From CAZLYF01 sp964586835 (lineage in GTDB: Bacteria; Bacillota; Clostridia; Christensenellales; Aristaeellaceae), in contig CAZPIC010000032.1 in assembly GCA_964586835.1 (NCBI GenBank), positions 1 to 26,090 on the forward strand: a stretch of DNA of 26,090 nt. The letters run 5' to 3'. Under the pieces are notes generated by a model that ran no database searches, was not told the origin of the DNA, and saw only the letters and a program-made list of their open reading frames with translations. Both the position numbers and the translations under genes were made by a program. This document shows, in pieces, positions 1 to 6,055 of this stretch. How positions within the stretch are numbered: position 1 is the first letter of the stretch; the number at the start of each line of letters is the position of its first letter.

Positions 1-1
1 C

Positions 2-838
2 AGAAAAGATTTCAAGGAGGGCAAGCCCTCCAACAACATCCGCATTTACGGGTTCGATTATAAGGACTTCAAGTTAACCGTAATTCCCGAGGAAGCCGAG
101 GTCGTACGGATGATATTCGCTGACTATTTATCAGGGCTTGGGAAAAACGCCATTATGAAGAAGCTGGTTAGGCTCGGAGTCCCTACCAAGTGCGGCGGTC
201 GGTGGTCGGAAAGCACCGTAGGCTCTATTCTCAAGAATGAAAAATTCATCGGTGATACGTGCCTGCAAAAGGGTTTTATCACCGACCACCTTACCAAGCA
301 ATGGAAGTCAAACAGCGGTGAGCTGCCGAAATATTATGTCGAAGGCTCACACGAAGCAATTATTGACAGAGAGACTTTCGAGGCAGTTCAAATAGAGATA
401 GCTCGGCGAGCAGCGAAGGCAAACCACCCTCGGAAGCTAACATTCAGTGAGTTTTCAGGACAAATCATCTGCGAAAGATGCGGAGCGAAATTCCGCAAGA
501 AAGTAAACGGCACCGGGACAAAATACGCTAAGGTGGTCTGGGCTTGCGCCACCTACACTTACAAGGGCAAGCACGAATGTGCCGCCAAACGAATACCCGA
601 GGGCATTCTCAAAGAGAAATGCGCTGAGGTTTTAGGGATTGCGGAGTACGACCCCGCCGTGTTCACGGCAAATGTCGCTGTGCTAACAGTCCCCGACGAT
701 GGCGTTCTGTTATTTGTTTTTAAGGACGGTACAGAGCGAACAGTCACTTGGGAGAACCGCTCCCGCCGAGAGAGTTGGACGGACGAGATGAAGCAAACCG
801 CAAGAGAACGAGCGTTGGGAGGTGCGGACAATGGCTAA
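2..838 (+). CDS. Large serine recombinase, C-terminal part (cut by window edge)
   Basis: Site-specific DNA recombinase of the large serine type, likely acting in excision or integration of the element. The frame is open from base 2, so the gene starts upstream of the window; the N-terminal resolvase domain with the catalytic serine is not visible. What is seen is the recombinase domain (visible residues about 30-135, including VIPEEAEVVRMIF and ILKNEKFIGD), then a zinc-ribbon with CERCG near residue 157 and further cysteines near 182 and 193, then a short tail. It lacks the long coiled coil seen in the next gene. The middle part is clearly paralogous to the downstream recombinase (compare YYVEGSHEAIID with YYVENSHPAIID). 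The stop overlaps the start of the next gene, so the two are probably co-translated. Confidence 0.9.
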   Translation, partial: RKDFKEGKPSNNIRIYGFDYKDFKLTVIPEEAEVVRMIFADYLSGLGKNAIMKKLVRLGVPTKCGGRWSESTVGSILKNEKFIGDTCLQKGFITDHLTKQWKSNSGELPKYYVEGSHEAIIDRETFEAVQIEIARRAAKANHPRKLTFSEFSGQIICERCGAKFRKKVNGTGTKYAKVVWACATYTYKGKHECAAKRIPEGILKEKCAEVLGIAEYDPAVFTANVAVLTVPDDGVLLFVFKDGTERTVTWENRSRRESWTDEMKQTARERALGGADNG

Positions 839-2426
839 TATACGAGTTATCCCCGCCACCGCCCCAGCTTTGTCGGCACAGTCAAAGGCGAACACTGTCA
901 AGCGGCGCGTGGCGGCCTACGCAAGAGTTTCTACCGACAGCGACGAGCAGCTTACAAGCTATGAAGCGCAGGTGGACTATTACACGAAATTCATCCAGAG
1001 CCGAGAGGACTGGGAGTTTGTGACCGTCTACACGGACGAGGGCATTTCGGCGGTCAACACCAAAAAGCGTGACGGCTTCAACCAGATGGTAGCTGACGCT
1101 CTGGAGGGTGGCATCGACCTCATCGTCACAAAGTCGGTCAGCCGCTTTGCCCGAAACACGGTGGATAGTCTCACGACCGTCCGTAAACTCAAGGAAAAAG
1201 GCGTGGAGGTTTGGTTTGAAAAAGAGAACATCTACACGCTGGATTCCAAGGGTGAGTTGCTCATTACGATTATGAGCAGTTTGGCACAGGAAGAGAGCCG
1301 CTCCATTTCGGAGAACGTGACTTGGGGTCAACGCAAACGGATGGCAGACGGCAAGGTCAGCCTTCCTTATAAACAATTTCTCGGCTATGAAAAAGGCGAG
1401 GACGGTTTACCGAAAGTAATCCCTGCCGAAGCGGAAATAATACGGCTCATTTTTAGGCTCTTTATGGAGGGCAAGACCTTCTCGGCAATCGCCAAACACC
1501 TCGGCGACCACGGCATCCCGTCCCCGGCGGGCAAGGAAGTGTGGCAAACGGCGGTGGTTCGGTCAATCCTGACCAACGAAAAGTACAAAGGCCATGCCCT
1601 TTTACAGAAAACCTACTGCACAGACTTCCTTACAAAGAAGATGGTCAAGAACACGGGGCAGGTTCAGCAATACTATGTGGAAAACAGCCATCCTGCCATT
1701 ATCGATCCTGATGAGTTCGACGCTGTTCAGCTTGAGATTGAACGGCGTAAAAACCTCGGCAGACCCACGAGCAGCACGAGCATATTTGCATCAAGGCTTA
1801 TTTGTGCGGATTGTGGCGGTCGCTTCGGCAAGAAGGTCTGGGGCAGTTATAAGGGCGATAAGACCTACCGCAAAGAGGTCTGGCAGTGCAATGATAAATA
1901 CAAACGGCTCGGCAATCCCGGAAAAGGATGCCAGACGCCACATATCACCGAAGAGGAGATTAAGGAAAGGTTTTTAACAGCTTTCAGCCACCTGATGGAT
2001 GACCGCGATGGGCTGATTGAAGATTGTCGACTTGCGCAAAACGTCCTTTGTGATACGAATGCGATTGATACGGAGCTTGCTGAATTATTCCGTGAGATTG
2101 AGGTTGTAACCGAACTCTCCAGAAAGGCAATTTATGAAAACGCTCGAACTGCCATCAATCAAACGGAATGGGCGGAGCGCAACAACGCCTACCTTGAACG
2201 CCACCGCAAAGCCACGGAGCGGGTCGACGAGTTGGAAGCTGCCAAACGTGAGCGCCTCGGCAAAGGAAAAATTATCGAAGGCTTCATCAAAGACATCGAG
2301 AACCGCCCGCTTGCCATCGCCGAGTTTGACGAGAAACTGTGGCTTGCCGTAATCGACCAAGTGACAGTCGACCAAGACGGCATAATGATGTTCAGGTTCA
2401 AGAGCGGCTCGGAAGTCGCCGCTTAA
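831..2426 (+). CDS. Large serine recombinase
   Basis: Complete 531-aa site-specific recombinase. The N-terminal resolvase/invertase domain (about residues 25-170) carries the nucleophile motif ARVSTDSDEQ, with Ser34 as the expected catalytic residue, and the helix segment SVSRFARN. The recombinase domain follows (about 190-300), then a zinc ribbon (CADCG near residue 324, further cysteines near 352 and 366) and a C-terminal coiled-coil region. I chose ATG 831 rather than GTG 822 because GGGAGG at 817-822 is 8 bases upstream of 831. The start overlaps the upstream recombinase stop by 8 bases. A hairpin with a T-rich tail follows at 2542. This family can work alone or as a set in which each protein is needed; which applies here cannot be read from the sequence. 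Confidence 0.95.
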   Translation: MANIRVIPATAPALSAQSKANTVKRRVAAYARVSTDSDEQLTSYEAQVDYYTKFIQSREDWEFVTVYTDEGISAVNTKKRDGFNQMVADALEGGIDLIVTKSVSRFARNTVDSLTTVRKLKEKGVEVWFEKENIYTLDSKGELLITIMSSLAQEESRSISENVTWGQRKRMADGKVSLPYKQFLGYEKGEDGLPKVIPAEAEIIRLIFRLFMEGKTFSAIAKHLGDHGIPSPAGKEVWQTAVVRSILTNEKYKGHALLQKTYCTDFLTKKMVKNTGQVQQYYVENSHPAIIDPDEFDAVQLEIERRKNLGRPTSSTSIFASRLICADCGGRFGKKVWGSYKGDKTYRKEVWQCNDKYKRLGNPGKGCQTPHITEEEIKERFLTAFSHLMDDRDGLIEDCRLAQNVLCDTNAIDTELAELFREIEVVTELSRKAIYENARTAINQTEWAERNNAYLERHRKATERVDELEAAKRERLGKGKIIEGFIKDIENRPLAIAEFDEKLWLAVIDQVTVDQDGIMMFRFKSGSEVAA

Positions 2427-2438
2427 CATTGCCAAATC

Positions 2439-2533
2439 AAGGTTGCCAATTCATCCAGGGTGTTGGCAACCTTAAATCATATAGAAACCCAGCAATCATA
2501 CGGCTTTCTCGGTCAAGGTTGTAAGGTTGCCAA
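2439..2533. repeat. Three copies of AAGGTTGCCAA, two forming an inverted repeat
   Basis: AAGGTTGCCAA at 2439-2449 and its exact reverse complement at 2463-2473 form a perfect 11-bp dyad with a 13-base spacer. A third copy, in direct orientation, is at 2523-2533. The set starts 13 bases after the recombinase stop codon. It may be a recombinase binding or attachment site, or a weak hairpin; neither dyad arm is followed by a T-run. Confidence 0.75.
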
Positions 2534-2541
2534 GGTATACG

Positions 2542-2570
2542 GCTCGCCCTTTGGGTGGGCTGTTTTCTTT
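2542..2570 (+). terminator. Rho-independent terminator after the recombinase genes
   Basis: GCTCGCCC (2542-2549), loop TTT, GGGTGGGC (2553-2560) pair with two G-T wobbles, followed by TGTTTTCTTT. It would end transcription of the recombinase pair before ssrA, which is transcribed from the other side. Confidence 0.65.
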
Positions 2571-2583
2571 GCCTGAACCCTTA

Positions 2584-2664
2584 TTTTTAACGGGTCGTGT
2601 ATCGTTAAAAGATAGCCTGATTTTCGGTGCAACTTTTAACGATTACCTTTCTTTTAACGATTTA
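2584..2664. repeat. Four copies of TTTTAACG
   Basis: TTTTTAACG at 2584-2592, inverted CGTTAAAAG at 2603-2611, CTTTTAACGATTA at 2633-2645 and CTTTTAACGATTTA at 2651-2664. The last two are near-identical direct repeats 18 bases apart. The cluster lies between the recombinase terminator and the ssrA terminator. Its function is unknown; a protein-binding array at the element end is a reasonable guess. Confidence 0.7.
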
Positions 2665-2753
2665 CCCCTGCAGCTGCCCCAAAAACCGCTATGGTTTATA
2701 TCAAGTGTCCTCCGAAAACGGCTATTCAAAAACACCAACTATTGCTACAAGGC

Positions 2754-2799
2754 AAAAAGCACAAAGCCCGAAAGTGGCTTATTTCAAGCACTTTCGGGC
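2754..2799 (-). terminator. Rho-independent terminator of ssrA
   Basis: On the minus strand GCCCGAAAGTG (2799-2789) pairs perfectly with CACTTTCGGGC (2776-2766). The stem extends by three more base pairs past a single bulge and is followed by TTTGTGCTTTTT. It lies 56 bases beyond the tmRNA 3' end. The plus-strand side is followed by A-rich sequence, so the terminator works in the ssrA direction. Confidence 0.85.
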
Positions 2800-2854
2800 A
2801 AACAAAAAACCACCTGCCGACAAAATTCCTTTTATCAATAGATGGTATTTGATT

Positions 2855-3203
2855 TGGTGGAGGTGAGGGGAATCGAACCCCTGTCCGAAGACTCAGGTAT
2901 ATGGTTTTCTCCGAGCGCAGCCTGTCATTTAACATTCCCTCGCACGGCCGCCGTCAGGCAGGCTTCCGCGTCTGGTAGCTTCATTTTACCGGGTTCGCTG
3001 CAAAGCTTAGGCGACCCTGTTCCTCACATCAATGACGCCGGTGATCTCAAGCCGTGAGCGCTTCAGGCCGACGACGCGGCATTAAGCCGCGAAAGCCAAT
3101 TGCTGATTGTTGTCGGTTATACTTTTTCCCGTTGTTACGCGGTCCAGGGCCGCGGCCCGCTTGCCATACATCTGACCATCCCCGTCGAAACCAGTGCACC
3201 CCC
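2855..3203 (-). ncRNA. ssrA: Transfer-messenger RNA (tmRNA)
   Basis: One-piece tmRNA of about 349 nt that rescues stalled ribosomes together with SmpB. The 5' end GGGGGTG pairs with CACCTCC at the 3' end, followed by A and an encoded CCA. The T-arm GGTTCGATTCC and the 5' GGTTTCGACGGGG are diagnostic. The tag frame runs from GAC at 3114 to TAA at 3082 and would encode DNNQQLAFAA if it resumes at GAC (or one codon earlier at ACC). The stop lies in the usual hairpin. The gene starts 27 bases after the smpB stop. I see no clear promoter between the two, so it may be made from a smpB-ssrA transcript and processed. Confidence 0.97.
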
Positions 3204-3230
3204 CTGTGGCGCCCGACACGCGCCTCCTTT

Positions 3231-3710
3231 TCAGTCCTCAGCCCCGCGGTTGCTTCCGCGGAGCGCCCTTTCCGCTTCACGCCTGGCATCCTTCGCCGCC
3301 AGGTCCTCACGCTTGTCGTGCAGCTGCTTGCCCCGGCAAACACCGAGTTCCAGTTTCATCCATCCGTCCTTAAGGTACACCTGCAGTGGGATGAGGGTAA
3401 AGCCCTTCTGCTGCGTCATGGAACGAAGTTTGCGGATTTCGCTTCGGTTCAGCAGCAGCTTCTTTGGCCGCAGAGGGTCCGTGTTGAACACGCTCCCCTG
3501 CTCGTAGGGGCTGATATGCATCCCTTGGACAAAGACCTCGCCATCTCTCACGGTGGCGTAGCTTTCCCGGAGGCTTACCCGCCCCAGGCGCAGAGACTTC
3601 ACCTCTGTGCCCCGAAGGGCGATACCGCACTCAACACTCTCGACCACGAAGTAATCGTGGCGGGCGCGGCGGTTCTGCGCGACGGGCTTGACACCTTTTG
3701 TCTTTGCCAT
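3231..3710 (-). CDS. smpB: SsrA-binding protein SmpB
   Basis: 159-aa RNA-binding partner of tmRNA that brings it to stalled ribosomes in the cytoplasm. Family segments are visible in order: NRRARHDYFVVE near the N-terminus, GIALRGTEVKSLR, GEVFVQGMHISPYEQG, then KKLLLNRSEI and KLELGVCRGKQLHDKRE, ending in the basic, Arg-rich tail that contacts the decoding centre. The length is typical (about 150-160 aa). ATG 3710 has GGGAGGG upstream at about 9 bases. A good sigma-A promoter lies directly upstream. It sits immediately before ssrA on the same strand, the common arrangement. Confidence 0.97.
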   Translation of the reverse strand: MAKTKGVKPVAQNRRARHDYFVVESVECGIALRGTEVKSLRLGRVSLRESYATVRDGEVFVQGMHISPYEQGSVFNTDPLRPKKLLLNRSEIRKLRSMTQQKGFTLIPLQVYLKDGWMKLELGVCRGKQLHDKREDLAAKDARREAERALRGSNRGAED

Positions 3711-3734
3711 GCTGTCATCCCTCCCCGCAAAATT

Positions 3735-3763
3735 ATTGTACCATGCGGAAAGAACAAAGACAA
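3735..3763 (-). promoter_or_regulatory. Sigma-A promoter of smpB-ssrA
   Basis: Minus strand -35 TTGTCT (3763-3758), 17-bp spacer, -10 TACAAT (3740-3735). The expected start is near 3728, about 18 bases before the smpB ATG, leaving just enough room for the ribosome binding site. Confidence 0.7.
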
Positions 3764-3864
3764 TCAGGGAAACAGGGTATGCTTACGCAGACAATGGCAG
3801 AGCGCTGTGAAACGCTTCGCGGGCGCCATGGCACTCCCCGGCCTTTCGCAAGTTGCGCGGAATG

Positions 3865-5109
3865 TTACAAGCAGCCTTCCCTCTTCATGGACTCAAGCGC
3901 CGAGAGCAGTGCCACCTTTCCGTGGGCATAGCTCAGAGCCCCCTGCAGATATACGGTGTAGGGTTCACGCATGGGCGCGTCAGCGGACAGCTCGATGGAA
4001 GAGCCGGACACAAAAGCGCCAGACGCCATGATGACCTCGTCCCCATACCCCGGCATCCCCCAGGGTGCCGGCACTGCAAAACTATCGACGGGTGAAGCCG
4101 CCTGGATACCCCGGCAGAAGGCGACAACCCGCTCGGGTGTCTCAAGGCAGAGAGACTGTATGATGTCGGACCGCGGTCCGTCAAAACGCGGGGAATGCTC
4201 CATGCCCAGCAACTCAAAAACCCGTGCTGCGAGGGCAGCTGTTTTCAGCGCCTGGGTGACCGTATGGGGAGCCATGAACAGGCCCTGGTAGAAAAGCCTG
4301 TACCCGCCCGCGTAGCTGCCCACCTCGCGACCGATGCCCGGGGCGGTCAGGCGATTGGCAATCCGGTCGATCGCACGGGTGGTCCCCGCTATGTAGCCAC
4401 CGGTGGGTGCCAGACCACCTCCGGGATTCTTGATCAGGCTGCCGGCGACAGCGTCAGCCCCGAAGAAGCTTGGCTCGTCCTGCGTCACGAATTCCCCGTA
4501 GCAATTGTCCACCAGGGTGAAGATCTCGGGCCTTGACTGCTTCAGCTGTGCAATCAGAGGACCCATCTCCGCAGGCCTCAGCGCCCTGCGGGAGGCGTAG
4601 CCGCCACTTCGCTGGATGAAGACAAGCCTTGTGTCAGGCCTGAGCGCCTGCAGCACGGCTTTCGTGTCCAACCCGCCATCCTCCGCCAAAGGTATCTCGC
4701 TGTAGCTGACCCCCATCTCTTTCAGGGTGCCCGGCCTGTTCCCTTCGCATCCAATCATGGTCTCCAGCGTATCGTAGGGCCTCCCGGTGGCGGAGACCAG
4801 ATGGTCCCCCGGTAAAAGCAGCCCAAACAGGCAGACCGACAGCGTATGCGTGCCGCTGGCAAGATGAGGGCGCAGCAGCGCCTCCTCGGCCCCAAAGAGG
4901 GAGGCTATGATGCCCTCCAGGGTGTCTCGCCCCGCGTCGCTGTAGCCATAGCCCGTTGTCGGTGCGAAATGCCTCTCCGCGACGCGAAATTCCCGGAAAG
5001 CGTCCAGCACCCTGATGGTGTTCGCCTCCTCGCGCGCCTCCATGGCAAAGAAGACGTCTCCACAGTCCCTTTCCGCCCGTTGCACCAGCCCCCTCAGGTC
5101 CACTCGCAT
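3865..5109 (-). CDS. Aluminium resistance / methionine gamma-lyase family PLP protein (YnbB-like)
   Basis: 414-aa fold-type I PLP enzyme of the family annotated as aluminium resistance protein or methionine gamma-lyase family. Visible features are the glycine-rich ATTGYGYSDAGR-like segment (TTGYGYSDAGRD near 51-62), SGTHTLSV near 85-92, the PLP-ring aspartate in LVDNCYGEF (D201) and the likely Schiff-base lysine K227 in GSLIKNPGGGLAPTGGYIAG. The real reaction is not established for most members. ATG 5109 has GGGAGG 4-5 bases upstream. The gene overlaps the end of miaA by 16 bases and is the last of the eight-gene operon. In many Bacillota hfq lies between miaA and this gene; there is no room for it here. 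No clear terminator follows before the smpB promoter. Confidence 0.88.
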   Translation of the reverse strand: MRVDLRGLVQRAERDCGDVFFAMEAREEANTIRVLDAFREFRVAERHFAPTTGYGYSDAGRDTLEGIIASLFGAEEALLRPHLASGTHTLSVCLFGLLLPGDHLVSATGRPYDTLETMIGCEGNRPGTLKEMGVSYSEIPLAEDGGLDTKAVLQALRPDTRLVFIQRSGGYASRRALRPAEMGPLIAQLKQSRPEIFTLVDNCYGEFVTQDEPSFFGADAVAGSLIKNPGGGLAPTGGYIAGTTRAIDRIANRLTAPGIGREVGSYAGGYRLFYQGLFMAPHTVTQALKTAALAARVFELLGMEHSPRFDGPRSDIIQSLCLETPERVVAFCRGIQAASPVDSFAVPAPWGMPGYGDEVIMASGAFVSGSSIELSADAPMREPYTVYLQGALSYAHGKVALLSALESMKREGCL

Positions 5110-6053
5110 CCGTCCTCCCTAAGCCTTTTGATGATATCATCCACCACGGCGTCAGCGCCGTTGCCGTCCTCGACCGGCAGCCACAGCACGCGCCCATCCC
5201 CACGAAACCAGGTCAACTGCCGTTTGATGAAGCGGCGCGTGCGCAGCGCAATGGTCGTCCACGCTTCGCGCAGGCTGATCTCCCCCTCTAAAAAGGGGAT
5301 GAGTTCCTTGTATCCCAACCCCTGCATGCTGTGAGCGTCTTTCGAGACCCCTGCGAAAAGCAGTCCTTCTACCTCTTCTACAAGGCCTTGCCGCAGCATG
5401 TGACCAATGCGCTCATCCGCCCTTTTGTACAGGGCCTCCCGCGGCCACATCGGGGCAAAGAGCCTGAAAGTGTAAGGGGACTGCATATCGGGGAGCAGCT
5501 GCTGCCCAAAAAAGGAGCGCCCTGTAAGCTCAAAGACCTCCAACGCCCGCACCACACGCCGGCTGTCGTTTGGGTGAAGCCGGGACGCGGCTTCAGGATC
5601 TCTGGCCACTAGCATCGCGTGGAGAGCAAGCTTTCCCCTGCTTTCAAGGATGGCCCGATACCCTTCTCGCAGCACTGGATCTGCAGGCGCGTAGCCCAGG
5701 GTCATGGATTGGGAGAGCGCCCGCAGGTAGAGCCCCGTCCCTCCCACGACAAGCGGTCGGCGCCCTCTGGCAAGGATCTCCTCCATACAGCGCTTCGCTT
5801 CGATGGCATATCGCGCGACAGAATAGGGCTCCTGGGGGTCAGCGACATCCAGCATGTGGTGAGGCGTTGCCAGGCGGTCCTCCCGGTTGGGCTTGGCCGT
5901 GCCGATATCCATACCGCGGTACACCTGCATGGAATCCATACAGACGATCTCCACGGAAAGATGCTCCGCCAGCCTGAGGGAGATCTCTGTCTTTCCCGCC
6001 GCGGAGGGGCCCACGATGCCCAGAACGAGGGGTTTTTCCGGCGTCCTCTGCAT
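5094..6053 (-). CDS. miaA: tRNA dimethylallyltransferase MiaA
   Basis: 319-aa enzyme that transfers a dimethylallyl group from DMAPP to N6 of A37 in tRNAs reading UNN codons. The P-loop GPSAAGKT is at residues 15-22, followed by DSMQVYRGMDIGTAKP, the catalytic DSMQ region, then VVGGTGLYLRAL and NDSRRVVRALEV, and near the C-terminus KRQLTWFRG. The length is typical. The ATG at 6053 is two bases after the mutL stop; GAGG lies directly upstream, so coupling to mutL translation is likely. The product i6A37 is the substrate of MiaB, encoded three genes earlier in the same operon. Confidence 0.97.
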   Translation of the reverse strand: MQRTPEKPLVLGIVGPSAAGKTEISLRLAEHLSVEIVCMDSMQVYRGMDIGTAKPNREDRLATPHHMLDVADPQEPYSVARYAIEAKRCMEEILARGRRPLVVGGTGLYLRALSQSMTLGYAPADPVLREGYRAILESRGKLALHAMLVARDPEAASRLHPNDSRRVVRALEVFELTGRSFFGQQLLPDMQSPYTFRLFAPMWPREALYKRADERIGHMLRQGLVEEVEGLLFAGVSKDAHSMQGLGYKELIPFLEGEISLREAWTTIALRTRRFIKRQLTWFRGDGRVLWLPVEDGNGADAVVDDIIKRLREDGCEWT

Positions 6054-6055
6054 CC

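Larger units (their letters stand above)
1..2753 (+). mobile_element. End of a serine-recombinase mobile element next to ssrA
   Basis: Two tandem large serine recombinase genes read toward ssrA and are followed by a repeat-rich gene-free stretch. One sampled line of the second recombinase gene is about 43% G+C, against about 62% in a sampled line of mutS, which fits acquired DNA. Tandem large serine recombinases are known at the ends of integrative and transposable elements of Clostridia. The other end of the element lies outside the window. The right boundary is not resolved: it is set here just before the ssrA terminator, and no target duplication can be seen from one side. Confidence 0.6.
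2427..2854. other. Gene-free, repeat-rich junction between recombinases and ssrA
   Basis: About 430 bases without a convincing gene. It holds three copies of the 11-mer AAGGTTGCCAA (2439-2449, inverted at 2463-2473, direct at 2523-2533), a plus-strand terminator (2542-2570), four copies of a TTTTAACG motif (2584-2664) and the ssrA terminator (2754-2799). A 104-codon open frame across this stretch runs through both hairpins and resembles nothing I recognise. The stretch is the likely place of the element end and recombinase binding sites. Confidence 0.7.

Noticed and set aside
2527..2841. 104-codon plus-strand frame in the gap before ssrA
   Set aside because: It runs through two terminator hairpins and the TTTTAACG repeats, has no good start signal and shows no recognisable family.
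2842..3057. 71-codon plus-strand frame starting MVFDLVEVRGIEPLSED
   Set aside because: This is the well-known false protein produced by translating the complement of a tmRNA/tRNA T-arm region.
3054..4031. 325-codon plus-strand open frame across ssrA, smpB and the end of the PLP gene
   Set aside because: It overlaps an RNA gene and two confident genes on the other strand and has atypical composition.
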